From: Cypionkella sp049896245
GTDB lineage: Bacteria > Pseudomonadota > Alphaproteobacteria > Rhodobacterales > Rhodobacteraceae
Direction: 5' to 3'
Length of the DNA: 64,000 bases
NCBI RefSeq assembly: GCF_049896245.1
Contig: NZ_JAFCTX010000026.1
Coordinates: 1-64,000, forward strand
Shown: piece by piece, positions 8,414 to 17,377 of the stretch
Layout of the letters: each line of letters begins with the position of its first letter
Numbering within the stretch: position 1 is the stretch's first letter
The notes under the pieces: model-generated
Told to the model about the DNA's origin: nothing
Database searches by the model: none
The model's input: only the letters and a program-made list of their open reading frames with translations
Position numbers and translations under genes: made by a program

Positions 8414-9145
8414 CTATTCGGGCAGCAACGCCACGCGTCCGGTTGCTGTCAGGTTAAACACCTTACGGCCCTCCAGAACCACCGCCGTCAAGGGCCCACC
8501 ATAGGCCGCGCTCGAGTCGATATTGACCCGATTGCCGTAATGCATCGGCGCGTCCAAAGCGGTATGACCATGCACAATCAGCGCGCCAAAATCGCGGGTG
8601 TCTTCAAGGAAACCTTTGCGAATCCAGACCAAGTCATCCTCGGTCTGCTGCTCAATCGGGATGCCGGGACGGATGCCGGCGTGGACATAAATCACCTCGC
8701 CGCGCTGGTAATACGTTGAGCGGGATTCGAGGAATTGCAGATCAGCCTCGGGCACCGCCGCTACAGCCTCGGCATGGACCGGGGCAAGTGGGCGGTCAGC
8801 GGCATTCTTCACGCCGTAGGATTCCAAAGTTGCCGCTCCGCCGATCTTGGGGTGCAGATAGGATAGGTCGTTGCGCAGGCAAGGATCATGGTAATTGATG
8901 TCTCGGATGTAGTTTGTGAACATTCGGTCATGATTGCCTTTCAGCACCACCCAATCTTGCCCAGCCTCGATCCCGGCGCGCAGATATTCAACCACGCCAC
9001 GGCAATCCGGGCCGCGATCAACCAGATCGCCAACATGCACAACCGGGGCTGCGCCATGTCTGGCTTGATCGGCGGCAATCCAGGCATGGACTTCACGCAA
9101 AAGCTCGATATGGCCGTGGATGTCGCCGATGGCATAGGTTCTCAT
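8414..9145 (-). CDS. PPP-family metallophosphoesterase (Ser/Thr phosphatase / ApaH-like)
   Basis: The 243-aa protein carries all the PPP metal motifs in order: GDIHGH at residues 7-12, GDLVDRGPD near 44, GNHDRMF near 76 and a C-terminal IVHGHT. These bind two metals and cleave phosphomonoesters or dinucleoside polyphosphates. The chosen start is the ATG at 9143-9145 (MRTYAIGDIHGH). The frame continues upstream through the N gap, but that DNA is a damaged repeat of this same gene start and is not credible coding sequence. The gene faces the DUF2783 gene tail-to-tail with three bases between stops. Substrate cannot be told from sequence. Confidence 0.85.
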   Translation of the reverse strand: MRTYAIGDIHGHIELLREVHAWIAADQARHGAAPVVHVGDLVDRGPDCRGVVEYLRAGIEAGQDWVVLKGNHDRMFTNYIRDINYHDPCLRNDLSYLHPKIGGAATLESYGVKNAADRPLAPVHAEAVAAVPEADLQFLESRSTYYQRGEVIYVHAGIRPGIPIEQQTEDDLVWIRKGFLEDTRDFGALIVHGHTALDAPMHYGNRVNIDSSAAYGGPLTAVVLEGRKVFNLTATGRVALLPE

Positions 9146-9165
9146 ACGCGCCTCTTGCTGCAAAG

Positions 9166-9345
9166 AGCGGGGGGGGGGCCCCCCCCCCCCCCCCCCGGGG
9201 GGGTATGGCGAAAAGGATATTGGCAGGGGGGGGGTTGGACGGCCNNNNNNNNNNGCTGGGACTTCCCCAAAACGCTCGATAGGGCCGTGGTGGTCGCCGT
9301 TGGCATTGGTTCTCATCCGCGCCTCTTGCTGCAAAGACCGGGGGC
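9166..9345. other. Assembly gap with homopolymer junk and a degraded duplicate
   Basis: Ten N lie at 9245-9254. Left of them are long runs of G, C and G (9169-9203), unlike any natural sequence in this window. Right of them (9257-9340) is an imperfect copy of 9085-9165, the first codons of the phosphoesterase gene. The pattern fits low-quality read ends at a strong G/C hairpin (9341-9365) joined wrongly. The true genome probably runs from about 9165 straight into the hairpin. Confidence 0.8.
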
Positions 9346-9390
9346 TTCACGCCCCCGGACCCCCGTGGAGTATTTCTGCCAAGATGAATT
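9341..9390 (+). repeat. GC-rich intergenic hairpin repeat, copy 1
   Basis: CGGGGGCTTCACGCCCCCG forms a strong hairpin, followed by GACCCCCGTGGAGTATTTCTGCC and AAGATGAA. The same unit recurs at 14688-14737 (minus) with near identity and at 14610-14657 in a more diverged form. Position between genes and the hairpin followed by TATTT suggest a terminator-like dispersed repeat. It is probably what broke the assembly just upstream. Confidence 0.6.
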
Positions 9391-9402
9391 GGCAAGTCGG
9401 GT

Positions 9403-10998
9403 TTAGGCCACGTCGAATTGCAGCGCTTTCACCGATTGGAACATGCCGGTGGATTCGAGGGTTTCCAGCACCTTGGGGTCGATGGCTTGGTCAAGATACA
9501 GGATGGCGATGGCCTGTTTGCCGATGCCTTCGCGACCAAGCGTGAAGTTCGCGATGTTGACGTTGTTTTTCGACATTGTCATGCCGAGAAGGCCGATGAT
9601 GCCGGGCACGTCATCATTGGTGGTGTAAAGCATGTGTTCGCCGATTTCAGCGTCAATGTTGATGCCCTTGATCTGGATGAAGCGCGGCTTGCCATCGCTG
9701 AAACAAGTGCCTGCGACCGAGCGTTCGCGCTTTTCGGTCACCATGGTGACTTTTATGTAAGCGTCGAAGGTGCCGGTTTTGTCTTGACGGGTGGTTGAGA
9801 TCTGGATGCCTTTATCTTTCGCCACGATGGGGGCCGAGACGAGGTTTACATCGGGGTTTTGGGTTTTCAACACACCTGCGATGACGGCGGAATTGAGGGC
9901 TGCAAGGTTCATGCCCGCGACTGTGCCGTCATAGAGGATGTTGATGGCTTTGATCGGTTCTTCGGTCATCTGGCCGATGAAAGCGCCCAAATGCGACGCG
10001 AGTTTGATCCACGGGCCCATAATCGCGGCTTCTTCTGCGGTGACATTCGGCATGTTCAGCGCGTTAGAGACGGCACCCGTCAGCAGGTAATCTGACATCT
10101 GTTCAGCCACTTGCAACGCGACGTTCTCTTGGGCTTCAGTCGTGGCCGCGCCCAAGTGCGGGGTGCAGACAACGTTGGGCATGTTGAACAGCGGGGAGGA
10201 GGTGGCGGGTTCAACCTCAAACACATCCAGTGCTGCCCCGGCAACATGGCCGGATTTAAGCGCATCGACTAGGGCTGCTTCGTCGATCAGACCACCACGG
10301 GCGCAGTTGATGATGCGCACACCCTTCTTGGTTTTCGCCAGATTTTCGGCGGACAGGATATTGCGGGTTTTATCGGTTAAGGGGACGTGCAGGGTGATGA
10401 AATCGGCGCGGGCGAGGAGTTCATCGAGGTCTACCTTGGTGACGCCGAGGGTCTTGGCACGGTCATCCGACAGGAAGGGATCGTAGGCGACGACCTTCAT
10501 ATGCAGGCCGACAGCGCGGTTGCAGACGATGCCGCCGATGTTGCCCGCCCCGATCACACCGAGGGTTTTGTTGAACAATTCCACGCCCATGAATCGGGAT
10601 TTCTCCCATTTACCGGCTTGGGTGCTGGCGTTGGCTTCGGGCAGTTGCCGCGCCACAGCAAACATCATCGCGATGGCGTGTTCGGCGGTGGTGATCGAGT
10701 TGCCGAACGGCGTGTTCATCACAATCACGCCCTTTTTCGACGCAGCGGGGATGTCAACGTTATCGACACCGATGCCTGCACGGCCGATGACTTTCAGCTT
10801 TGTGGCAAGGCTGAGCAGCTTGTCGGTGACTTTGGTGGCCGAACGGATCGCAAGGCCATCGTATTGGTCGATGATCGCGGCGAGCGCGTCTTTGTCTTTG
10901 CCGAGTTTGGGCATGTAATCCACCTCGACCCCACGGTCGCGGAAGATTTGCACGGCGGTTTCAGAGAGTTCGTCAGATACGAGAACGCGGGGGGCCAT
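9403..10998 (-). CDS. serA: D-3-phosphoglycerate dehydrogenase
   Basis: The 531-aa protein is the long form: substrate- and NAD-binding domains (residues 1-310), an intervening ASB domain, and a C-terminal ACT domain (from about 455, beginning LYTTNDDVPGIIGLLG). The NAD motif is VIGAGNIGGIV, and INCARGGLID and CTPHLGAATTEAQENVA hold the catalytic Arg and His. It oxidises 3-phosphoglycerate to 3-phosphohydroxypyruvate, the first step of serine synthesis, with likely serine feedback through the ACT domain. serC lies 87 bases upstream on the same strand, separated by a large hairpin, so expression of the two may differ. Confidence 0.97.
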   Translation of the reverse strand: MAPRVLVSDELSETAVQIFRDRGVEVDYMPKLGKDKDALAAIIDQYDGLAIRSATKVTDKLLSLATKLKVIGRAGIGVDNVDIPAASKKGVIVMNTPFGNSITTAEHAIAMMFAVARQLPEANASTQAGKWEKSRFMGVELFNKTLGVIGAGNIGGIVCNRAVGLHMKVVAYDPFLSDDRAKTLGVTKVDLDELLARADFITLHVPLTDKTRNILSAENLAKTKKGVRIINCARGGLIDEAALVDALKSGHVAGAALDVFEVEPATSSPLFNMPNVVCTPHLGAATTEAQENVALQVAEQMSDYLLTGAVSNALNMPNVTAEEAAIMGPWIKLASHLGAFIGQMTEEPIKAINILYDGTVAGMNLAALNSAVIAGVLKTQNPDVNLVSAPIVAKDKGIQISTTRQDKTGTFDAYIKVTMVTEKRERSVAGTCFSDGKPRFIQIKGINIDAEIGEHMLYTTNDDVPGIIGLLGMTMSKNNVNIANFTLGREGIGKQAIAILYLDQAIDPKVLETLESTGMFQSVKALQFDVA

Positions 10999-11021
10999 GG
11001 GGACTCCTATGATTTGCGAGG

Positions 11022-11082
11022 GGGATGGCGGGGTGAGCCCCGCCCTACGGATTGGGTAGGGCGGGGTTCACCCCGCCATCCC
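11022..11082. repeat. Long perfect-stem hairpin between serC and serA
   Basis: Arms at 11022-11048 and 11056-11082 are inverted repeats of 27 bases with a single mismatch and a 7-base loop. It begins three bases after the serC stop and lies just before the serA start region. It may end serC transcripts, protect their 3' end or modulate read-through into serA. Symmetry and position in a gap suggest a dispersed palindromic element rather than an ordinary terminator. Confidence 0.7.
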
Positions 11083-11084
11083 GT

Positions 11085-12233
11085 TCAAACTTGCGCGGCG
11101 ATTTCCGCATCAAAGGCATTGGCGATCCATGGCATCAGCGCCGTCACATCGGCGGTTTCCACCGTCGAGCCGCACCAGATCCGTAGGCCCGCGGGCGCAT
11201 CGCGGTAAGCACCGATATCATAGGCGACCTTGGCCTGCTCTAATCGTTTGGCGACGGCTTTGGCGAAAGCCTCGCCGTCTTTGATACGGGGATCGTTGAA
11301 TTTCAGGCACACGCTGGTCGTCGAGGCAATCGCGGGGGTTTCGGCAAGGTTTTGCAGCCAAGGGTTGGCGGCGCAGAAATCCCAGACCACTTTGGCGTTG
11401 GCGGTGGCGCGACCCACCAAGCCGTTCAGCCCGCCCACCGACTGCGCCCATTTCAGTGACACAAGGTAGTCTTCCACCGCGAGCATCGAGGGGGTGTTGA
11501 TCGTCTCACCCACGAAAATGCCTTCAATGACTTTGCCCTTGCTGGTCATGCGGAAAATCTTCGGCAAAGGCCATGCGGGGGTGTAGCTTTCCAGCCGTTC
11601 CACCGCGCGGGGCGACAGCATAATCATGCCATGCGCACCTTCGCCGCCCAGCACTTTCTGCCAGCTAAAGGTGGTGACATCCAGCTTGGCCCAGTCGAGA
11701 TGCATTGCGAAGGCAGCAGAAGTGGCGTCGCAGACGGTCAGGCCCTGACGATCCGCCGGGATCGCATCGGCATTCGGCAGGCGGCAGCCAGAGGTGGTGC
11801 CGTTCCAAGTGAACACAATGTCCGAATTGAAATCGACCGTGGCGAAGTCAACAATCTGGCCGTATGGGGCAATTTTGACTTTCGCGTCGAGTTTCAGCTG
11901 TTTGACCACATCAGTCACCCAGCCTTCGCCGAACGACTCCCACGCCAGCATTTCAACCGGGCGGGCACCCAGCAAGGACCACATTGCCATCTCGACAGCA
12001 CCCGTGTCAGAGCCGGGGACAATGCCGATACGGTAATCGGCAGGAACGTTCAGAATCTCACGGGTCAGGTCAATCGCCTGTTTCAGCTTGGCCTTGCCAA
12101 CAGAGGCACGGTGCGAGCGGCCCAAGGGCGCATCGCCAAGCATATCAAGGGTATAACCGGGGATTTTGGCACAGGGGCCAGACGAAAAGCGCGGGTTTGC
12201 CGGGCGCGTTGCCGGGGCGGTCAGATCGCTCAT
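11085..12233 (-). CDS. serC: Phosphoserine aminotransferase
   Basis: A 382-aa fold-type I PLP enzyme of the alphaproteobacterial SerC subgroup. It transaminates 3-phosphohydroxypyruvate with glutamate to O-phosphoserine. The substrate-binding start RFSSGPCAKIPGY, the strand DIVFTWNGTTSGCR and the PLP-lysine region TTFSWQKVLGGEGAHG (Lys in SWQK) are present. The frame is open further upstream, but the ATG at 12233 has a GAGGAT ribosome site and gives the normal N-terminus MSDLTAPATRP. It is transcribed away from serB, so serB and serC share a 150-base divergent promoter region. Confidence 0.96.
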   Translation of the reverse strand: MSDLTAPATRPANPRFSSGPCAKIPGYTLDMLGDAPLGRSHRASVGKAKLKQAIDLTREILNVPADYRIGIVPGSDTGAVEMAMWSLLGARPVEMLAWESFGEGWVTDVVKQLKLDAKVKIAPYGQIVDFATVDFNSDIVFTWNGTTSGCRLPNADAIPADRQGLTVCDATSAAFAMHLDWAKLDVTTFSWQKVLGGEGAHGMIMLSPRAVERLESYTPAWPLPKIFRMTSKGKVIEGIFVGETINTPSMLAVEDYLVSLKWAQSVGGLNGLVGRATANAKVVWDFCAANPWLQNLAETPAIASTTSVCLKFNDPRIKDGEAFAKAVAKRLEQAKVAYDIGAYRDAPAGLRIWCGSTVETADVTALMPWIANAFDAEIAAQV

Positions 12234-12385
12234 GGTATCCTCACAGATAAATGCCCTTCGTTGGGGAAGGGTGTCCCGCCGCCGCGCATATTGGCCCTGC
12301 CGGGGTGGCGCAAGCCAAATAATCGCGCTATTCCGGCGCGTCATCTGCAAAAACCGACACAAATCTCCACTATCGGAAACATGCC

Positions 12386-13261
12386 ATGTTCGTAGCCACT
12401 TTGCTGACCAACCCCAATCGCCCTGTGCTTGACCGTGTGACGGTTGAATCTTTGCGCAATGCTTGGGGTGGTGGCGATGCGGTGTGGCTAGACCCCGGTG
12501 TGGCGGCGGAATTCTCGGTTGCGGCGATGCCTGTAAATCGGTGGGATGTCTGGCAGGGCTTGCAGGGCATCGGCGTTGATCTGGTGGTGCAAAGGGCTGA
12601 AGGGCGGCGCAAGAAACTGCTGATCGCCGATATGGACAGCACGATGATCGAGCAGGAATGTATTGATGAGTTGGCCGATGAGGCGGGCGTCGGGGCCTAT
12701 GTCGCCGGGATCACCGCGCGGGCGATGAACGGCGAGTTGGATTTTGAGGATGCTTTGCGGGAAAGAGTAGGCTTGTTGAAGGGCCTGCCTGCCACGGTGA
12801 TCGCCCAAGTGGTGCGCGACCGGATCACTCTTATGTCGGGGGGGCCGCAGTTGCTGGCGACGATGAAGGCCAATGGCGCGCATGCGGCACTGGTGTCGGG
12901 TGGCTTTACCGCCTTCACCTCGGCGATTGCCGGGATGTTGGGGTTTGATGAAAACCGCGCCAATATCTTGCTGATCGAGGACAATAAGCTGACGGGCCAA
13001 GTGGCGGAGCCGATCTTGGGGCGGGCTGCGAAGGTGACGGCGCTGGAGGAGATTTCGACGCGGTTGGGGATTTCGATCGCCGATGCGATAGCGGTGGGCG
13101 ATGGCGCGAATGATCTGGGGATGCTCGGGCTGGCTGGGGCCGGGGTGGCGTTGCACGCCAAACCCGCCGTCGCTGCGCAATGCGATTTGCGGGTCAATCA
13201 CGGTGATCTGACGGCTTTGCTATATATGCAGGGCTATAGCCGCGAGGAGTTCGTGGCATGA
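12386..13261 (+). CDS. serB: Phosphoserine phosphatase
   Basis: A 291-aa HAD-superfamily enzyme performing the last step of serine synthesis. An N-terminal ACT-like segment (residues 1-75) is followed by motif I DMDSTMIEQE with the nucleophile Asp, motif II VSGGFTAF, a catalytic Lys in the AAKVTAL region and motif III VGDGANDLGML. It is divergent to serC. The stop overlaps the next gene by four bases (ATGA), so the acetyltransferase is translated from the same message. Confidence 0.96.
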   Translation: MFVATLLTNPNRPVLDRVTVESLRNAWGGGDAVWLDPGVAAEFSVAAMPVNRWDVWQGLQGIGVDLVVQRAEGRRKKLLIADMDSTMIEQECIDELADEAGVGAYVAGITARAMNGELDFEDALRERVGLLKGLPATVIAQVVRDRITLMSGGPQLLATMKANGAHAALVSGGFTAFTSAIAGMLGFDENRANILLIEDNKLTGQVAEPILGRAAKVTALEEISTRLGISIADAIAVGDGANDLGMLGLAGAGVALHAKPAVAAQCDLRVNHGDLTALLYMQGYSREEFVA

Positions 13262-13737
13262 TTGTTCGGCCTGCGACCGCACAAGATGCCGAAGCCATGA
13301 CCGCGCTTCAGAATGAGATTATCCGCATCGGCGGCACCACCGCCTATCAACAGCCGCGCGCGCGTGGTGAAGTGTTGGAAAGCTACGTCACCGGACTCGC
13401 AGTGATTGGGTGTCAGTTGGCCGAGGAGAAGGGCCAAGTGCTGGGCTTTCAGGTTGTAGGCCGCTCGCCGGAACTGCCCGAAGGCTGGGCGGATATCGGC
13501 ACGTTCGTGCAGCCGGGACTGCAAGCGCGCGGCATTGGGGCGGCGCTGTTTGCGGCCAGCCTGACGGCGGCGCGTGTAGCGGGGGTGCGGGTTCTGAACG
13601 CCTCTATCCGCGCCGACAACGTGCCGGGGCTTGCCTATTATGCCCGGCGCGGGTTTGTGGATTATGCCAGCAACCCGGATTGGGCGCTGGCAGATGGCCG
13701 CAAGGTGGGCCGGATCAGCCGCCGCTTTGATCTGTAA
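13258..13737 (+). CDS. GNAT-family N-acetyltransferase
   Basis: A 159-aa single GNAT domain. It starts MIVRPATAQDAEAMTALQNEI, has the acetyl-CoA loop motif QARGIGAALFAAS (Q/RxxGxG/A) near residue 88, and ends with the typical LAYYARRGFVDY strand-helix. Its start overlaps the serB stop by four bases. The substrate is unknown. It resembles L-amino-acid or phosphinothricin-type acetyltransferases in outline, but this is not specific. Confidence 0.85.
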   Translation: MIVRPATAQDAEAMTALQNEIIRIGGTTAYQQPRARGEVLESYVTGLAVIGCQLAEEKGQVLGFQVVGRSPELPEGWADIGTFVQPGLQARGIGAALFAASLTAARVAGVRVLNASIRADNVPGLAYYARRGFVDYASNPDWALADGRKVGRISRRFDL

Positions 13738-13749
13738 GCGGGGCGTTTG

Positions 13750-14511
13750 ATGTTTGAAATTGCCACAAATCTGACCCTGTTGCTGGTCTGCGCCGCTTTT
13801 GTCGCAGGATTTGTCGATGCGATTGCGGGCGGGGGTGGGTTGATCTCGGTCCCTGCCCTGCTGCTGGCGGGGGCGTCGCCGATCGAGGCTTTGGCCACAA
13901 ATAAACTTCAGGGCAGTTTTGGCGCGGGCACGGCAGTGCTGGCCTATGCGCGGGCGGGACATGTGAAACCCTTGCAGCAGTTGGGAATGGCGGCGGTTGC
14001 GGCGATGGCTGGGGGGATGGGCGCGCTGGTGGCGCATCTGATGCCCGCCGAGGTGCTGCGAATCATCATGCCGGTGATATTGGTCGCGGTGGCGCTGTTC
14101 TTTGCCTTCAAACCGGGGCTGAGCGATCTGGATCGGGTGGAGCGGATCAAGCCTGCGGTGTTTACTTTCACAGCTGTGCCTTTGATTGCCGCCTATGATG
14201 GCTTTTTCGGGCCGGGGACGGGCAGTTTTTTCATGCTGGCCTTTGTCATGCTGGCAGGGTTTGGGGTGTTGAAGGCGACGGCCCATACCAAGATGCTGAA
14301 CTTCGCCTCAAACATCGGATCTTTGGCGGTGTTTGCGTGGAGTGGGGCGACTTGGTGGGGCGTGGGGCTGGCGATGGCTGCGGGTCAGGTCGCGGGGGCG
14401 TCTTTGGGGGCGAGGCTTGCGATGCGGATCGGGGCGCGGTTGATCAAGCCTTTGCTGGTGGCGACCTCGACAGCGATGGCATTGCGGTTATTGTGGCAGG
14501 CGTTTGGCTGA
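13750..14511 (+). CDS. TauE/SafE (TSUP) family membrane permease
   Basis: A 253-aa membrane protein with about eight hydrophobic segments. It begins with the family motif GFVDAIAGGGGLISVPALL (residues 20-38) and includes NKLQGSFGAGTAV and a second repeat with DGFFGPGTGSFF. Such proteins move sulfite, sulfoacetate, taurine-derived or other small anions; the substrate here is not evident. The ATG at 13750 is used; a TTG one codon earlier is less likely. It follows the acetyltransferase by 12 bases and probably ends the serB operon before the terminator-like repeat pair. Confidence 0.88.
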   Translation: MFEIATNLTLLLVCAAFVAGFVDAIAGGGGLISVPALLLAGASPIEALATNKLQGSFGAGTAVLAYARAGHVKPLQQLGMAAVAAMAGGMGALVAHLMPAEVLRIIMPVILVAVALFFAFKPGLSDLDRVERIKPAVFTFTAVPLIAAYDGFFGPGTGSFFMLAFVMLAGFGVLKATAHTKMLNFASNIGSLAVFAWSGATWWGVGLAMAAGQVAGASLGARLAMRIGARLIKPLLVATSTAMALRLLWQAFG

Positions 14512-14609
14512 TGGTCCCAACTCGGGACAAAATTTTGTTGTTTTATATCAGACTGTTGGCATAGGCGTTTTAAGGGATTTTTAACGTTTGCGCCTGTGCA
14601 GAGGTGGAA

Positions 14610-14737
14610 CTGGGGGTTTCACACCCCCAGACCCCTGCGGGATATTTAGGAACAGATGAAACAATTTGACTAAAATTTGCTTTCACATTGGCAGAAATAC
14701 TCCACGGGGGTCCGGGGGTGTGAAACCCCCGGCTTGG
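14610..14737. repeat. Two inverted hairpin-repeat copies between convergent genes
   Basis: A diverged copy of the hairpin-TATTT unit lies on the plus strand at 14610-14657 (TGGGGGTTTCACACCCCCA, then GGATATTTAGGAACAGATGAA). A second copy lies on the minus strand at 14688-14737 and is nearly identical to the copy at 9341-9390. They stand tail to tail between the convergent TauE and zapE genes and likely act as a two-way terminator. The remaining bases of this 250-base gap (14512-14609) are AT-rich and hold no gene that I can see. Confidence 0.65.
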
Positions 14738-14761
14738 CCAGCCCAGCGCGCAAGCTGCTGG

Positions 14762-15841
14762 CTATTGACCCCAATCCGCCGCTTGCATTTCGCGCAATCG
14801 GCTGGCGGTGCGCTCGAACTCAAAGCTGCCGGAGCCTTCGATGTAGAGGCGTTCTGGCTCGTCTGCGGCAGAGCAGATCAGTCTGGTTTTCGCCTCATAC
14901 AAAGCGTCGATCAGGATGACGAAGCGTTTGGCTTCGTTGTAGTTGCTGGCGGAAAGCTGCGGGATGTCCTCCAGGATCAGCACCCGCACGGCGCTGGCGA
15001 TGGCGAGGAAATCGGCGGGGCCGAGGGGTTTGGCGCATAACTCCCAGAAGCTGGCGCGACCGATGCCATTGGCAAAGCGCGGCAGCACGGTTTCGCGGCC
15101 ATTGACGGGCAGGCGCAGGGGTTCGCCTGCTGCCCCCCCGGTCAGGTCGCGCCAAATTGCATTGATCGCGTCTTTCGCGCGGCCTGCGGGGTGGAAATAC
15201 ACTTGCGCGCCAGTCAGGCGGTGTTGGCGGTAGTCGTTGGGCGAGGCGATCTCGGACACCTGCAGCCGTTCGCGCAGCATGGCGATGAAGGGCAGGAACA
15301 AAGCGCGGCTGAGGCCGTCTTTGTAGAGGTCTTCGGGCGGGCGGTTGGAGGTGGTGACGATCACCACGCCAGCGGCCAGCAGTTTTTCGAACAAGCGCCC
15401 CACAATCATCGCATCGGTGATGTCGGTGATCTGCATTTCGTCAAACGCCAGCAGTCGCACGTCGCGGCTGATCGCATCGGCCACCGGGGCTATGGCATCG
15501 TCAACACCGGTTTTACGGGCATCAAACATGGCGTGGTGGATTTCCTGCATGAAGGCGTGGAAATGCACCCGGCGTTTTTGTGGGATGCCGAGGTTTGCGT
15601 AGAACAAATCCATCAGCATGGATTTGCCGCGACCGACGCCGCCCCAAAGATACAGGCCCTTTGGCGGGGTTACAGGTTTGGCAAACAGGCCCGCGAACAG
15701 GCCAACTTTGCGGTTGGCGCTCGCTTCCAACCAGAGCCGCAAATCTTCCAGCAGCGGCAGCAAAGCCAGTTGGGCTGCGTCAGGGCTCAGGCGGCCTTTG
15801 GCCACTTCGGCGTTGTAAATCTCGGTCAGGGTCATTCGCAT
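14762..15841 (-). CDS. zapE: ZapE / AFG1-like cell-division ATPase
   Basis: About 359 aa. The AFG1-type P-loop is GGVGRGKSMLMDLFY (near residue 65), the family signature RRVHFHAFMQEIH follows, and Walker B is LLAFDEMQITDI. ZapE stabilises or remodels the Z-ring at constriction in proteobacteria, acting on the cytoplasmic side of the membrane. The open frame extends about 35 codons upstream of the ATG at 15841, but that part lacks family features. Two ATGs (15841 and 15835) are both possible. It is divergent to the T6SS cluster, sharing about 200 bases of upstream DNA with tssK. Confidence 0.9.
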   Translation of the reverse strand: MRMTLTEIYNAEVAKGRLSPDAAQLALLPLLEDLRLWLEASANRKVGLFAGLFAKPVTPPKGLYLWGGVGRGKSMLMDLFYANLGIPQKRRVHFHAFMQEIHHAMFDARKTGVDDAIAPVADAISRDVRLLAFDEMQITDITDAMIVGRLFEKLLAAGVVIVTTSNRPPEDLYKDGLSRALFLPFIAMLRERLQVSEIASPNDYRQHRLTGAQVYFHPAGRAKDAINAIWRDLTGGAAGEPLRLPVNGRETVLPRFANGIGRASFWELCAKPLGPADFLAIASAVRVLILEDIPQLSASNYNEAKRFVILIDALYEAKTRLICSAADEPERLYIEGSGSFEFERTASRLREMQAADWGQ

Positions 15842-16045
15842 ACCGTTGTATACCAGCGCCCTCGGTGCGAGGGAAGTCTGGGACAGCTTAGGGTGCAAAA
15901 CCGATATGGCAATCTCGGGCTTGATCCGGCGCGGTTGCCGCTGCAAACTGCGCTAAAGTTTTTCCCTGAGGCCGCCGTCGTTTTTTCTAGGTGGCAGATT
16001 TAGAAGCGCTATTGTGGGCCTATGGCTCGGTAAATTGAGGTTGGC

Positions 16046-17377
16046 ATGTCTTGGTATAGCAAGGTTGCGTGGAAGGAAGGGCTGTTCTTGCAGCCGCACC
16101 ACTTGCAGCAAAGTGATCGCTATGTAGAAAAGCTGATCGAAGCGCGGGTGCGGCATGTCTCGCCCTATCCTTGGGGCATCGAGGAAATGAAGGTCAACCG
16201 CGACCGCTTGCAGCAGGGGCGGATTGAATTGGCCTCGGTGGCGGGGATTTTTCCTGACGGGACGCCGTTTGAAGCGCCGGGGATTTCGCCTTTGCCACGG
16301 GCAATTGAGGTGCCCGGCGGTTCGGATGGGCTTGGCGTGTGGTTGACTCTGCCGGATCAGGTTATGAACGGGCGCGAGGTGGCGATGGAGGCTGAGGCTG
16401 GCTCTCGCTATGTTCTGGGGGCTGAGACGGTGGCGGATAGCGCCTCGGCGTTGCGGTTGGAGCAGCAGATTGAGGTGGCATCGCCCCGGTTGGAGCTGGA
16501 TGTGCGGGCGACGGCGAAGCCCGGCTATCAGTGCATCAAGATCGCGCGGATCGTGGAAGTGCGCGACAATGTGGTGATCTTGGACGATGCCTTCCCGCCG
16601 CCCCTGCTGACGATCTCGGCGCATGGCGTGGCTTTGGGCTGGCTGGACCGGGTGATCGGCTGGGTGGAAACCAAGCTGGATAGTTTGGCACGCTATGCGG
16701 CGGACCCTTCGGCGGCAGGCGGGTTGCAGGCGACGGATTACTTCATGTTGCTATGCCTGAACCGGCAGATCAACGTGCTGCGGCATTTGCGGCAATCGCG
16801 CTATGTGCATCCAGAGCGGCTGTATGAGGAGTTGCTGCGGTTCTCGGGTGAGTTGTGGACGTTTGATCAGGATAAGCGCTTGGCGCCGCCCTATGACGCC
16901 TATGACCATGCTGATCTGAAGGGCTCGGTCGAGCCTGTGGTGCGGGATATTCAGCGGTTGCTGAGCCGCGATGTGGGCCGGGCAACGCGGTTGGATTTGG
17001 TTCAGGTGCGGCAGAATTCCTATCTGGCGCAGGTGCCGGATAGGAATTTGTTCCGCGATGCGACGTTTGTGGTCGAGGTGGAAAGTTCGCGGGCGTTGAC
17101 GCTGGTGCAGCAGCAGTTTCCTCTGCTCTGCAAGGTCGGCCCGAACACCCGGATGTCGGAAATTGTGAACAATAACCTGCCGGGGATCGAGTTGATCCAT
17201 ATTCCAACACCGCCAAGGCAAATCCGGGCGGTGTCGCGCAATGTGTATTTTATCTTGGAGAAGAACTCGCCGCTGTGGCGGGAGTTTTCGACCGCTCCGG
17301 CCATCGGGATGCACTTTGCCGGGGATTGGCCTGATCTGAAGATGGAGTTGTGGGCCATCGTGGAGACCAAGGCATGA
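16046..17377 (+). CDS. tssK: T6SS baseplate subunit TssK
   Basis: The 443-aa protein starts MSWYSKVAWKEGLFLQPHHLQQ, the conserved TssK N-terminus. The remainder matches the family shoulder and C-terminal neck/head domains (VEVESSRALTLVQQQFP, LPGIELIHIPTPPRQI). TssK trimers link the TssEFG wedge of the baseplate to the TssLM membrane complex. It is the first gene of the T6SS cluster and overlaps tssL by four bases (ATGA). The DNA between zapE and this ATG presumably carries the main promoter; I could not pick convincing -35/-10 boxes. Confidence 0.95.
   Translation: MSWYSKVAWKEGLFLQPHHLQQSDRYVEKLIEARVRHVSPYPWGIEEMKVNRDRLQQGRIELASVAGIFPDGTPFEAPGISPLPRAIEVPGGSDGLGVWLTLPDQVMNGREVAMEAEAGSRYVLGAETVADSASALRLEQQIEVASPRLELDVRATAKPGYQCIKIARIVEVRDNVVILDDAFPPPLLTISAHGVALGWLDRVIGWVETKLDSLARYAADPSAAGGLQATDYFMLLCLNRQINVLRHLRQSRYVHPERLYEELLRFSGELWTFDQDKRLAPPYDAYDHADLKGSVEPVVRDIQRLLSRDVGRATRLDLVQVRQNSYLAQVPDRNLFRDATFVVEVESSRALTLVQQQFPLLCKVGPNTRMSEIVNNNLPGIELIHIPTPPRQIRAVSRNVYFILEKNSPLWREFSTAPAIGMHFAGDWPDLKMELWAIVETKA

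Noticed and set aside
8414..9334. 306-aa version of the phosphoesterase reaching through the N gap
   Set aside because: The added part contains unknown bases, poly-Gly/Pro from homopolymers and a mutated copy of the true N-terminus. The ATG at 9145 gives the normal start.
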